A stretch of 64,000 nt of DNA, taken from Mycolicibacterium parafortuitum. Its GTDB lineage: Bacteria > Actinomycetota > Actinomycetes > Mycobacteriales > Mycobacteriaceae. The notes beneath the pieces were generated by a model. That model was given only the letters and a program-made list of their open reading frames with translations. It made no database searches and was not told where the DNA came from. The DNA lies in NCBI RefSeq assembly GCF_010725485.1, contig NZ_AP022598.1, positions 2,418,001 to 2,482,000 on the forward strand. Reading direction: 5' to 3'. The position numbers were made by a program, and so were the translations under genes. Shown one piece after another: positions 28,096 through 36,619 of this stretch; positions within the stretch are counted from its first letter, which is position 1, and each line of letters begins with the position of its first letter.

Positions 28096-29157
28096 TCAAC
28101 CCCCGATCGCGCTCATCGGGCGGTCGGGCTGCACGAAGTCGGGGTCGTTGATGCCGTGGCCGGCGGCCTTCGCCCACATCGCCGACCGCCAGGCTGCCTC
28201 CAGCGTGGCGTCGTCGGCGCCGGTGCGCAGCAGCACGCGCAGATCGGTCTCGTCGCGGGCGAACAGACAGTTGCGGACCTGACCGTCGGCGGTGAGGCGG
28301 GTGCGGTCGCAGGTCGAGCAGAACGCATGCGACACCGACGCGATGATCCCGACACGGCCGAGGATCCCGGCCGTGCCATGGACCTGCCACAGCTGCGCCG
28401 GCGCCGAACCGCGCGGCACCGGGTCGGGGGACAGCGTGAAGTGGCCCTTCAGCGCGGCGAGGATCGCGTCGGCGCTCAGCGCGCGATCGCGCTGCCAGGA
28501 GTGTTCGGCGTCGAGTGGCATCTGTTCGATGATGCGCAGCTGGTAGCCGTTGTCCAGGCAGAACGACAGCAGCTCGACCGCGTCCTGCAGCCCCGAGACC
28601 GGATCGAGGACGGCGTTGACCTTCACCGGGCTCAGACCCGCGTCTTTGGCCGCGCGCAGACCGGCGACCACGTCGGCGAACCGGTCGCGGCGGGTGATCG
28701 CGGCGAACCGGGCGGGGTCGACGGTGTCCAGCGAGACGTTGATCCGGTTCAGCCCGGCCGCTCGGAGACCGGCCGCGCGCTGCGCCAGCCCGATCCCGTT
28801 GGTGGTCAGCGTGACCTCGGGGCGCGGTGACAGCGACGCGGTCGCGGCGATGACGTCCTCGAGGTGCGGGACCACCAGCGGCTCGCCCCCGGTGAACCGG
28901 ATGCTGGTGATGCCGAGCCGGGTGACCGCGATGCGCAGCAGCCGGATCAGCTCGTCGGAGGACAGTTTCTGATCGCGCGGCAGCCAGTCCAGGCCCTCGG
29001 CCGGCATGCAATAGGTACAGCGCAGATTGCACAGATCGGTCAGCGACACCCGCAGATCGCGCGCGACCCGGCCGAACGTGTCGACCATCGGGCCGTCGGT
29101 GGGTGCGGGCGTGGCGGGGTGGCGTACCGACGGCACGCCCAGCGGGATCACCGTCAC
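28096..29157 (-). CDS. moaA: GTP 3',8-cyclase MoaA (radical SAM)
   Basis: MoaA performs the first step of molybdenum cofactor synthesis. The 353-residue protein has the radical-SAM cluster C43, C47, C50 (DLCNLRCTYC), the SAM-binding FTGGEPL, the C-terminal second-cluster cysteines in CSTCDRTRLTADGQVRNC, and the essential terminal Gly-Gly (SAIGG). The start overlaps the yccF-like stop by 4 bases. It corresponds to moaA2 (Rv0869c). Confidence 0.97.
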   Translation of the reverse strand: MTVIPLGVPSVRHPATPAPTDGPMVDTFGRVARDLRVSLTDLCNLRCTYCMPAEGLDWLPRDQKLSSDELIRLLRIAVTRLGITSIRFTGGEPLVVPHLEDVIAATASLSPRPEVTLTTNGIGLAQRAAGLRAAGLNRINVSLDTVDPARFAAITRRDRFADVVAGLRAAKDAGLSPVKVNAVLDPVSGLQDAVELLSFCLDNGYQLRIIEQMPLDAEHSWQRDRALSADAILAALKGHFTLSPDPVPRGSAPAQLWQVHGTAGILGRVGIIASVSHAFCSTCDRTRLTADGQVRNCLFARDETDLRVLLRTGADDATLEAAWRSAMWAKAAGHGINDPDFVQPDRPMSAIGG

Positions 29158-29561
29158 GGCACGGCTCCGACGATGCGGCCGCGTGCCTCATCCACCGGCA
29201 CGATCTCCTTGCCCAGCGGCATCAGCGACACCGGGATCATCTTCAGGTTGGCCACCGCGAGCGGGATGCCGACGATCGTGATCGCCATCGCGATCGCCGT
29301 GGTGATGTGTCCGATGGCCAGCCACACCCCGGCGACGATCACCCAGATGACGTTGCCGACCAGCGCTCCCGGCCGCGGACCGGGCTTCTCGACGATCGTC
29401 CGGCCGAACGGCCACAGCGCGTAGGCCGCGATCCGCAGCGACGCGAACCCGAACGGGATCGTGATGATCAGGATGAAGCAGATCAGCGCTGCGAGGAGAT
29501 AGCCGAGCGCCAGCCAGAGCCCACCGAAGATCAGCCAGATGAGGTTCAGGATCAGTCGCAT
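29154..29561 (-). CDS. YccF-domain inner-membrane protein
   Basis: This 135-residue membrane protein has two YccF-type repeats, each a pair of hydrophobic helices (LIWLIFGGLWLALGYLLAALICFILIITIPFGFASLRIA and VIWVIVAGVWLAIGHITTAIAMAITIVGIPLAVANLKM). Its function is unknown. It corresponds to Rv0870c. The 3' end overlaps moaA by 4 bases, giving an operon yccF-moaA-moaD; a role in cofactor synthesis is not implied by its fold. Confidence 0.92.
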   Translation of the reverse strand: MRLILNLIWLIFGGLWLALGYLLAALICFILIITIPFGFASLRIAAYALWPFGRTIVEKPGPRPGALVGNVIWVIVAGVWLAIGHITTAIAMAITIVGIPLAVANLKMIPVSLMPLGKEIVPVDEARGRIVGAVP

Positions 29562-29677
29562 CTTCTTCCTCCAGCCGTGACCTGCAGCCTACCGACATAA
29601 GGGGATGCTCTGCCTGTCGGAGGCCGAGTAGGATTCCCCCCGGACGCGTCCCGACGCAGGCGGGGCGCTTACTTTAT

Positions 29678-29692
29678 GTACCTGACAGGTAC
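29678..29692. promoter_or_regulatory. Palindrome upstream of cold-shock-domain gene
   Basis: GTACCTG-A-CAGGTAC is a perfect 7-1-7 palindrome 38 bases before the GTG start of the cold-shock protein gene. It could be a repressor operator or a 5' leader hairpin; the sequence alone does not decide. Confidence 0.5.
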
Positions 29693-29730
29693 CGACGTTA
29701 TCGACATCAGACAGACAGCAGGTGAGACCA

Positions 29731-30141
29731 GTGCCGACCGGCCGGGTGAAGTGGTACGACGCGGAGAAGGGTTTCGGGTTCCTCTCACAAGAAGAGGGCG
29801 AAGACGTCTACGTGCGGTCCTCGGCGTTGCCCGCCGGTGTCGAAAGCCTGAAGGCGGGACAGCGCGTCGAGTTCGGTGTCGCCGCGGGCCGGCGCGGGCC
29901 GCAGGCCCTTCAGGTCAAGCTGATCGATCCGCCGCCGAGCCTGAGCCGCACCCGTCGCGAAGCCGCCGCCGCCGAGCACAAGCACACCCCCGACGAGCTG
30001 CACGGCATGGTCGAGGACATGATCACGCTGCTCGAGAGCGCCGTTCAGCCGGAGCTGCGCAAGGGCCGCTATCCCGACCGGAAGGTGGCCCGCCGGGTCT
30101 CCGAGGTGGTCAAGGCCGTCGCGCGCGAACTCGACGCGTAG
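29731..30141 (+). CDS. cspB: Cold-shock-domain protein with C-terminal extension
   Basis: The 136-residue protein starts with a single-strand nucleic acid-binding cold-shock domain: [32 protein letters not shown]-terminal extension of about 70 residues ([49 protein letters not shown]) is helical. GTG 29731 is chosen because M. tuberculosis CspB (Rv0871) begins MPTGKVKWYD; GTG 29722 would add three residues. AGGTGAG lies 4 bases upstream. It is longer than the 67-residue CspA class. Confidence 0.93.
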   Translation: MPTGRVKWYDAEKGFGFLSQEEGEDVYVRSSALPAGVESLKAGQRVEFGVAAGRRGPQALQVKLIDPPPSLSRTRREAAAAEHKHTPDELHGMVEDMITLLESAVQPELRKGRYPDRKVARRVSEVVKAVARELDA

Positions 30142-30192
30142 ACGCTGTGCGCCGAGTCTGAACTTGTCGGCGAGATTGCGACGAAACGACGG

Positions 30193-31146
30193 TCATAGGT
30201 TCAGATTCGGCGGGGCCATCGAAGCGCCGGCCGCCCTCAGGGCGGCGTAGGCGCGCGACGCTATGGTGGCCGGGCGGTCGCGAAGGATGTCGGCGCTGAC
30301 ACGCACGATGCGCCAGCCCATCGCTTCCATTCCGGCCTGGCGGTCGATGTCGCGGGCGCGTTGCCGCGGATCCGACCAGTGCTGCTCGCCGTCGTACTCG
30401 ACGCCGACCTTCCAGGTCTCCCAACCCATGTCGACGCGTCCGAGGTGGTAGCCGTACCGGTCGTAGACGTCGATCTGGGTGCGCTCGGGCGGTAGTCCCG
30501 CCCGCACCAGGACGAGTCGAGTCCGGGTCTCCTGCGGTGATTCCGCGGCGGGGTCGGCGAGGTCGAGCGCCGCCCGCAACTGCACGACCCCGCGGGCACC
30601 GCGATGCGCATCGGCGACGCGACGCACGTCGTCCGCGCCGATGCCGGTCGCGCGCATCAGTGCGTCGAGCCGCATCACGGCGCGCACCAGTCCCTGGCGG
30701 CGGCCCAGATCGAAGGCCGTGCGTGCGGGCGTCGTCGCCGCGATGCCCTGGACACACGTGATCTCGTGGGCGGGGAGAGTGTTGCAGTGCAGCACAATCC
30801 CCGCGGTCTTGTGCTGGCTCGCCTGGTTCAACTCGGCGGGCAAGTGCGGGTCGATCCACCGCGCACCGTGCAGCGCGGCCGCCGACATGCCGGCTGCCGT
30901 CGCGCGCCGCTGCGACCACAGATAGGCGGCCTTCGCCCTGTGCACCGCGTCGAGTCGCTGATCCTTGGGCACGTACACATTGCGGTGCACCGCCCGGTAG
31001 CGCGTCGACAGCTGGTAGCGGTTCACCGCCCCCGCGGCGAGCGCCTCGGTTCCGAGGAAAGGGTCCACGGCTATTGGACGGCGAGCACCCGCGGCCGGTT
31101 CCACCCGGGCCGACTCTGAAGTTGTTTGTGAATTCTTGGCCATCAT
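30193..31146 (-). CDS. AbiEi-like antitoxin domain / DUF559 endonuclease-fold protein
   Basis: The 317-residue protein has an N-terminal and central region like AbiEi-type antitoxins (VNRYQLSTRYRAVHRNVYVPKDQRLDAVHRAKAAYLW, CVQGIAATTPARTAFDLGRR) and a C-terminal DUF559/Vsr-like PD-(D/E)xK fold (GRVDMGWETWKVGVEYDGEQHWSDPRQRARDIDRQAGMEAMGWRIVRV). The EYDG and preceding aspartate resemble the nuclease core. No AbiEii-type toxin gene is adjacent. Such stand-alone fusions are common in mycobacteria; whether they act in defence or DNA repair is unknown. An inverted repeat covers its start. Confidence 0.83.
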   Translation of the reverse strand: MMAKNSQTTSESARVEPAAGARRPIAVDPFLGTEALAAGAVNRYQLSTRYRAVHRNVYVPKDQRLDAVHRAKAAYLWSQRRATAAGMSAAALHGARWIDPHLPAELNQASQHKTAGIVLHCNTLPAHEITCVQGIAATTPARTAFDLGRRQGLVRAVMRLDALMRATGIGADDVRRVADAHRGARGVVQLRAALDLADPAAESPQETRTRLVLVRAGLPPERTQIDVYDRYGYHLGRVDMGWETWKVGVEYDGEQHWSDPRQRARDIDRQAGMEAMGWRIVRVSADILRDRPATIASRAYAALRAAGASMAPPNLNL

Positions 31147-31162
31147 TCGCGAACAACTTCAG
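31116..31162. promoter_or_regulatory. 18-bp inverted repeat at start of AbiEi/DUF559 gene
   Basis: CTGAAGTTGTTTGTGAAT (31116-31133) and ATTCGCGAACAACTTCAG (31145-31162) match as an inverted repeat at 16 of 18 positions, separated by 11 bases. The repeat spans the start codon of the minus-strand gene and lies 34 bases from the divergent GST gene. AbiEi antitoxins autoregulate through inverted repeats, so an operator role is plausible. Confidence 0.6.
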
Positions 31163-31195
31163 ATTGGGCCCACGGATACGGGTACTAAGGCAGCT

Positions 31196-32212
31196 ATGAG
31201 CTACGTAGCCGACCCGTCCGCCTCCGACGGTGAGTTCAACCGGGACACCGACTACATCACCACCCGGATCACCGCCGACGGCCGCGACGGCTATGCCGTC
31301 GAGCCGGGCCGTTACCGGCTGGTGGTGGCCAGGGCGTGTCCGTGGGCGAACCGGACGATCATCGTGCGACGCCTGCTCGGGCTGGAGGACGCGATCTCGA
31401 TCGGGTTCTGCGGGCCGACGCACGACGAGCGCAGCTGGACGTTCGACCTCGACCCCGACGGCCGAGACCCGGTGCTGGGCATCCACTTCCTGCGCGATGC
31501 GTACAACAAGCGAATCCCGGACTACCCCAAGGGCGTGACGGTGCCCGCCATCGTCGACATCCCGACCGGTGAAGTGGTCACCAACGACTTCGCCCAGATC
31601 ACGCTCGACTTCTCGACGGAGTGGACCGCATACCACCGCGACGGCGCCCCGCAGCTGTATCCCGAGCCGCTGCGCGGCGAGATCGATGAGGTCGCCCAGC
31701 GGATCTACACCGAGGTCAACAACGGTGTGTACCGGTGCGGGTTCGCCGGATCGCAGCAGGCCTACGAGAAGGCCTACGACCGGCTGTTCACCGCGCTGGA
31801 CTGGCTCTCGGACCGGTTGGAGAATCAGCGATACCTGGTCGGGGACACCATCACCGAGGCCGACGTGCGGCTGTTCACCACGCTGGCGCGGTTCGACCCC
31901 GTCTACCACGGACACTTCAAGACCAACCGCAGCAAGCTCTCCGAGATGCCGGTGCTATGGGCTTACGCGAGGGACCTGTTCCAGACACCGGGCTTCGGCG
32001 ACACCACCGACTTCGTCCAGATCAAGCAGCACTATTACCTTGTGCACACCGACATCAATCCGACCGGCGTGGTGCCGAAAGGGCCCGACCTGTCGAATTG
32101 GCTCAGCCCGCACGGCCGGGAAGCGTTGGGGGGCAGGCCTTTCGGCGACGGCACCCCGCCCGGGCCGACGCGCGAGGGGGAGCGGGTGCCCGAGGCTCAC
32201 TCAGCGGGCTGA
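31196..32212 (+). CDS. Xi-class glutathione S-transferase-like (quinone thiol reductase family)
   Basis: The 338-residue protein matches the Ecm4/YqjG family of glutathionyl-hydroquinone reductases: catalytic cysteine in ARACPWANRTIIVRRLLGLE, the thioredoxin-fold VTVPAIVDIPTGEVVTNDF, and a helical C-terminal domain with RYLVGDTITEADVRLFTTLARFDPVYHGHFK. ATG 31196 is the start that begins the conserved sequence. Mycobacteria make mycothiol rather than glutathione, so the physiological thiol is probably mycothiol; this is inference. It is divergent from the AbiEi/DUF559 gene. Confidence 0.9.
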   Translation: MSYVADPSASDGEFNRDTDYITTRITADGRDGYAVEPGRYRLVVARACPWANRTIIVRRLLGLEDAISIGFCGPTHDERSWTFDLDPDGRDPVLGIHFLRDAYNKRIPDYPKGVTVPAIVDIPTGEVVTNDFAQITLDFSTEWTAYHRDGAPQLYPEPLRGEIDEVAQRIYTEVNNGVYRCGFAGSQQAYEKAYDRLFTALDWLSDRLENQRYLVGDTITEADVRLFTTLARFDPVYHGHFKTNRSKLSEMPVLWAYARDLFQTPGFGDTTDFVQIKQHYYLVHTDINPTGVVPKGPDLSNWLSPHGREALGGRPFGDGTPPGPTREGERVPEAHSAG

Positions 32213-32219
32213 GGCCGCA

Positions 32220-32377
32220 CGTCCCTCGCCGCTTGATCGTCGTCCGGCCAGGTCCGATTGCCGGACTCCTCAGCGCGGCTCGTCCCTCGCCGCTTGATCG
32301 TCATCCGGCCACCGTAGGATTGCCGGACTCCTCAGCGCGGCTCGTCCCTCGCCGCTTGATCGTCGTCCGGCCACACC
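32220..32377. repeat. 61/62-bp tandem repeat running into DUF2771 gene
   Basis: A unit beginning CGTCCCTCGCCGCTTGATCG and containing GATTGCCGGACTCCTCAGCG starts at 32220, 32281 and 32343. The third, partial copy is the 3' end of the DUF2771 gene, encoding its C-terminal PDDDQAARDE. The two outer copies are thus duplicated tails of that gene lying between it and the convergent GST gene. Confidence 0.92.
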
Positions 32378-32847
32378 GTCTGCACCGACCACTCCGCGTG
32401 CGGCACCGGGAATTCGTTGCCCACTTCGTCACGCACCCACGTCGGCAGCTGCACGGCGATGCCGGTGAGCCGCCCGCGATGCGGGTCCTGGGTCGGGATC
32501 GTCACCGCGAGCCGGGTGTGGGGCGGGACGATCTCGACGACGTCGTCGTCCTCGTAGGCCCGCAGCAGCACCCACGGCGCGCGGTAGATCTCCTGCGGGA
32601 CCGACAACTGCACCGGATGGCGGGCGTCGACGGGCAACTCACCCTGCACGCCGGGCACGACGCAGTCGGTCGGGTTGAACACCTGACAGAACCGGTAGGG
32701 ACCCACCCGGGTCAGCTCACCGTGCGAGAAGGCCGAGATCTCCGGCAGCTCGGGGGAGTGGTCCCGCGAGAGCTGCCAGACGAGCACGCCCGTACCTATC
32801 GACGCGAGCAGCGCCACCGTCGCCAATATCGCGACACCACGTTTCAC
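32332..32847 (-). CDS. DUF2771 exported/membrane-anchored protein
   Basis: The 171-residue protein has one N-terminal membrane segment or signal anchor (GVAILATVALLASIGTGVLVWQL) and an extracytoplasmic domain with two cysteines (FCQVFNPTDC) and QLSVPQEIYRAPWVLLRAYE. It corresponds to Rv0875c. Function is unknown. Its start overlaps the MFS stop by 4 bases, so the pair is coupled. Its 3' end is part of a tandem repeat array. Confidence 0.9.
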   Translation of the reverse strand: MKRGVAILATVALLASIGTGVLVWQLSRDHSPELPEISAFSHGELTRVGPYRFCQVFNPTDCVVPGVQGELPVDARHPVQLSVPQEIYRAPWVLLRAYEDDDVVEIVPPHTRLAVTIPTQDPHRGRLTGIAVQLPTWVRDEVGNEFPVPHAEWSVQTVWPDDDQAARDEPR

Positions 32848-34532
32848 TCCTGGGTCACCGCCGCACCTGCCCGCACACCCTCCTGTTCGGCCAGTACCGG
32901 ACGGTTACCTCCGAGGCCCGGCACCAGCGACTCGCCACGATAGCTCAGCACCGTCTGGGCCAGACCGAGGATCAGGATCGCGGTGATCGCGGTGAAGCCC
33001 GCATAGAGCTCGGTGTAGATCAACACGCCCGTCGCGCCGCCGGCCACCCAGGCCAGCTGCAGCAGCGACTCGGACCGCCCGAACGCCGACGCCCGCGACT
33101 CCTCGGGCAGATCGTCCTGCAGGGACGCATCCAGGGACGCCTTGGCGATCGCGCTGGCCGCCGACGTCACGAACGTCGCGGCAGCGGCCACCAGCAGGTT
33201 TCCCGTCAACGCGGTCACCAGGGCCATCACGGTGACCGCGACCGCGCACCGCACCACCAGCCGGGCCGGATGCCCGAGCTTGAGCCGCGCCGCGGTGAAG
33301 TTTCCGCCGAAGTTCCCGACGGCCGCCGCGGCGCCGATCATGCCGAGGATGCGCAGCTGCTCCCAGCCGGTGGCGTCGTGGGCCTTCGCGACGAACGCCG
33401 GATACAGGAACAGGAAACCGACCATCACCTTCACCGTGCAGTTGCCCCACAGCGACGTGATGATGTTGCGTCCCAGCGGCTGGCGGGCCTTGCCGGTGCT
33501 GGCCGCGGGTTCGCGCGGCAGCACCTCCGTCGCCCCGTGGTAGCTCAGCGTCGCGGGCACCTCACCCTCGGTGACCTCGACCCACTTCGGGATTCGCATC
33601 GCCAGCACCGCGCCGATGATCGTCACCGCGACGACCACGTACAGCGCGCCCGGCATCTGGAACAGCTGGAAGCCGTACTCGGCGGCCGCGGCGATACCGC
33701 CGCCGATCATCGTGCCGCCCAACAGGCCGAACGTGGTCAGCCGGGAGTTCACCCGGACCAGGTCGATACTCGGTGGCAGCACTCTGGGGGTCACGGCGCT
33801 GCGCAGCACGGAGAACGATTTGGACAGCACCATCATCCCGAGCGCGCACGGATAGAGCACCCAGGACGGGAAGCTGCCCGTCGCGCTGTCGAAGTTCGCG
33901 ATCAGCACCACCGCCAGCACGGTGCGCAGTACGAACGACGCGGCGAGTGCGACGCGGCGGCCGTGCTGCAGGCGGTCGAGGGCCGGACCGATCAGCGGGG
34001 CGATGACGGCGAACGGCGCGATCGTGATCAACAGGTACAGCGCCACCCGGCTCTTGGACTCCCCGGAGGCCGCGGCGAAGAACAAGGTGTTGGCCAGCGC
34101 GACCGCCATCGCCGCGTCGACCGCGAAGTTCGCGACCACCGGCCACGTCAGCGCCGTCAGCCCGGATTTGTCGGCGCCGTCGGCGGTCGCGGCGCGATGC
34201 ACCATGCCGTAGACCTTCGAGCCCATCTCCCGGCTGCGCTGCGCGGCGGCGCGGGTGACCGTGACCTTCTCCCCGCCGGCGAATCCGCCCGGCGCGTCGT
34301 CGTCATAGCTGCGGCCGCGATAGCGTACGTCGTCGTCGAGCGGCGGCAGCCATCGGTTGCCGCCTTGATTCGGCGAATAGGGGCGGCCGGACCTGCGTTG
34401 ACCCGGGCGCAGGCCGGGGTCGCTGGGGTAATTGGCCATCCCCGGATGCTCGCCTGCGGGCGGGCGCGGCGGGTAGTAGCGCCCACCCTGCTGACCGTCA
34501 GGGTCCCGGGGGTCACGCCGCGGTCCGGTCAC
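32844..34532 (-). CDS. MFS transporter (Rv0876c-like)
   Basis: This 562-residue major facilitator protein has an unusually long hydrophilic N-terminus (about 120 residues, Pro/Arg/Asp-rich, MTGPRRDPRDPDGQQGGRYYPPRPPAGEH) followed by about 12 hydrophobic helices. The inter-domain loop lies near residues 320-355. Substrate is unknown. It forms a two-gene operon with DUF2771. The N-terminal tail is probably cytoplasmic and disordered. Confidence 0.9.
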   Translation of the reverse strand: MTGPRRDPRDPDGQQGGRYYPPRPPAGEHPGMANYPSDPGLRPGQRRSGRPYSPNQGGNRWLPPLDDDVRYRGRSYDDDAPGGFAGGEKVTVTRAAAQRSREMGSKVYGMVHRAATADGADKSGLTALTWPVVANFAVDAAMAVALANTLFFAAASGESKSRVALYLLITIAPFAVIAPLIGPALDRLQHGRRVALAASFVLRTVLAVVLIANFDSATGSFPSWVLYPCALGMMVLSKSFSVLRSAVTPRVLPPSIDLVRVNSRLTTFGLLGGTMIGGGIAAAAEYGFQLFQMPGALYVVVAVTIIGAVLAMRIPKWVEVTEGEVPATLSYHGATEVLPREPAASTGKARQPLGRNIITSLWGNCTVKVMVGFLFLYPAFVAKAHDATGWEQLRILGMIGAAAAVGNFGGNFTAARLKLGHPARLVVRCAVAVTVMALVTALTGNLLVAAAATFVTSAASAIAKASLDASLQDDLPEESRASAFGRSESLLQLAWVAGGATGVLIYTELYAGFTAITAILILGLAQTVLSYRGESLVPGLGGNRPVLAEQEGVRAGAAVTQE

Positions 34533-34620
34533 GAGTCGATTGTTCCCTATCGGGGCGACAGCGGCCGCGCAGGTGACCGGTGTGGCTCGGCCCGGTCTGG
34601 ATCAGGCAATAATGGGGTCG

Positions 34621-35514
34621 ATGGACAGCATGACCGAACCCGACCCGCAGGCCGCCGAGCCGGGATCGGCGACCGAGCCGGTAGAGCCGGGATCGGCGAC
34701 CGAGCCGGTAGAGCCGGGATCGGCGACCGAGCCGGTAGAGCCGGGATCGGCGACCGAGCCGGTAGTGCCGTCGCCCGATCTGGAGCCGCTGCTGCGTGGC
34801 GCCGTCGAGGAGGCCCGCGCCGCCGTCGTCGAGTACAGCGGTGAGGACAGCATCGGCGAATACCTCGGCGCCGAGTTCGAGGACCCGAGCGCCGCGACGC
34901 ACCGTTTCCTGGCCGAACTGCCCGGTTACCGCGGCTGGCAGTGGGCCGTCGTCGTCGCCGCCGCCCCGGGAGCCACCCACGCGACCATCAGCGAGGTCGT
35001 GCTGGTGCCCGGTCCGACGGCGCTGCTGGCCCCGAAGTGGATTCCGTGGGAGGAGAGGGTCCGCCCCGGCGACCTCGGCCCCGGCGATCTGCTCGCCCCG
35101 CCTGCCCAGGATCCGCGTCTGGTGCCGGGCTACATGGGCACCGGCGACCCGGCGATCGACGACGTCGCCGTCGAGGTCGGGCTCGGCCGGCGGCAGGTGC
35201 TCAGCATGTGGGGCCGCGCGGAGGCCGCCCAGCGCTGGCACGACGGGGAGTACGGCCCGGGGTCGGCGATGGCGCGGGCGACTCGTCGCGTGTGCCGGGA
35301 CTGCGGTTTCTACGTGCCGCTCGGCGGTGCGCTGAGCGTGATGTTCGGGGTGTGCGCCAACGAGTACGCCGCCGACGGACACGTCGTCGACGCCGAGTAC
35401 GGCTGCGGTGCCCACTCGGACACTCCGGCGGCGTCGGGATCGGGGTCACCACTGTTCGACCCGTACGACGACGGCGTGCTCGACCTCGTCGAGCGCTCGG
35501 ACGCCGGCAGCTAG
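34621..35514 (+). CDS. DUF3027 protein with N-terminal nonapeptide repeats
   Basis: The 297-residue protein has the DUF3027 core (AVEEARAAVVEYSGEDSIGEYLGAEFED; MWGRAEAAQRWHDGEYGPGSAMA; zinc-ribbon-like CRDCGFYVPLGG and FGVCANEYAADGHVV). It corresponds to Rv0877. ATG 34621 is preferred; ATG 34612 and 34630 are also in frame. AATAAT just upstream may be a -10 for a leaderless message. Four copies of EPGSATEPV occupy residues 13-48. The TAG stop uses the target-site TA plus the first base of the IS630 element. Confidence 0.9.
   Translation: MDSMTEPDPQAAEPGSATEPVEPGSATEPVEPGSATEPVEPGSATEPVVPSPDLEPLLRGAVEEARAAVVEYSGEDSIGEYLGAEFEDPSAATHRFLAELPGYRGWQWAVVVAAAPGATHATISEVVLVPGPTALLAPKWIPWEERVRPGDLGPGDLLAPPAQDPRLVPGYMGTGDPAIDDVAVEVGLGRRQVLSMWGRAEAAQRWHDGEYGPGSAMARATRRVCRDCGFYVPLGGALSVMFGVCANEYAADGHVVDAEYGCGAHSDTPAASGSGSPLFDPYDDGVLDLVERSDAGS
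34657..34764 (+). repeat. 27-bp coding tandem repeat, 4 copies
   Basis: Four units of 27 bases encode EPGSATEPV. They are almost identical at DNA level, which indicates recent expansion by slippage or unequal exchange. They lie in the disordered N-terminus of the DUF3027 protein and keep frame. Confidence 0.95.
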
Positions 35515-36595
35515 TGTCCTGAGTCATTAATTATGGTGCAGTAGTTGGCGATGCTGGCCAGGATTTGGTCGGCGGTCTTGGTCCAGACGTAGGGCCGGGG
35601 GTTGTCGTTCCAGGTAGCGATCCAGGCGCGGATGTCGGCGTTGAGTTGGCGCACCGAAGTGTGGGTGCCGCGTCGCAGTTTCTTGGTGGTCAGCTCGGCG
35701 AACCATCGTTCGACGAGGTTGAGCCATGAGGAGCTGGTCGGGGTGAAGTGCAGGACGAAACGGGGATGGTTTGTCAGCCAACGCTTTACCGCTGGCGTCT
35801 TGTGGGTGGAGGCGTTGTCGAGCACGACATGACAGTCCAGATCGGCGGGGACTACGGTGTCGATCTTCTTCAGGAACGCCAGGAACTCCTGGGAGCGGTG
35901 GCGGGCATGCAGTGAGCCGATGACCTGGCCTGTGGCCAGATCCAATGCCGCGTACAGGCTGGAGGTGCCGTGACGCACGTAGTCGTGGTTGCCCGCGCCG
36001 GGGTGCCCGGCAGCATCGGGAACACCGGTTGGGTGCGGTTGAGCGCCTGGATCTGGGTTTTCTCGTCCACGCACAGCACCACCGCGCGCTCCGGGGGATC
36101 CAGGTAGAGACCGACGACGTCGCGGACCTTCTCGACAAACAGCGGATCTTTGGACAGCTTCCACGAATCCTGTTTGTGCGGCGCCAGTCCGAACGCCCGC
36201 CAGACACGGGAGACCATCGACTGGCTCAACCCGAGGTGATCGGCCATCGAGCGGGTCGACCAGTGCGTGGCATCCGGTGGCGTGCTCTCCAACGTCGCGG
36301 TGATCAGGTCCTTGATCTTCTCGTCACCGACCACCCGGGGCCGGCCCGGCCGTGGTTCGTCGAGCAGGCCGTCGCACCGGTCGACGACGAACCGGTTGCG
36401 CCACCGACGCACCGTGGTGATCGACAACTCCAGCCGTTCGGCGATCTCGGTGTTAGACCCACCGTCTGCTGCCGCCAACACAATTCGCGATCGCATCGCC
36501 AGCCCTGCAGCGCTGGTCCGGCGCCGCGCCCATCCCTCCAACTCGGCCCGCTCCTCAGCGGTCAACACAATCTCAGCAGCATGAGGCGTCGGCAC
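35511..36595 (-). pseudogene. IS630-family transposase, frameshifted
   Basis: Two overlapping minus-strand frames together make a full IS630 transposase of about 361 residues. The first (GTG 36595; PTPHAAEIVLTAEERAELEGWARR, paired HTH, LCVDEKTQIQALNRTQPVFPMLPG) loses homology near 36000; the second resumes with NHDYVRHGTSSLYAALDLATG and carries HVVLDNASTH and SSSWLNLVERWFAEL. The DDE triad is thus D (VDEK), D (LDN) and E (VERW), split between frames. One extra C in the C-run near 35999-36003 would restore a single frame. Either a disabling deletion, a sequencing error or programmed -1 shifting is possible. The TAG stop is completed by target DNA. Confidence 0.88.
35514..35532 (+). repeat. IS630 left terminal inverted repeat
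   Basis: GTGTCCTGAGTCATTAATT is the exact reverse complement of 36620-36638. Confidence 0.95.
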
Positions 36596-36619
36596 AACCC
36601 AGTTTAACAACTAGATTGC

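Noticed and set aside
34540..34620. Upstream extension of DUF3027 from the ATG at 34540
   Set aside because: The added 27 residues overlap no homology and the region holds the likely AATAAT promoter element; later ATGs fit better.
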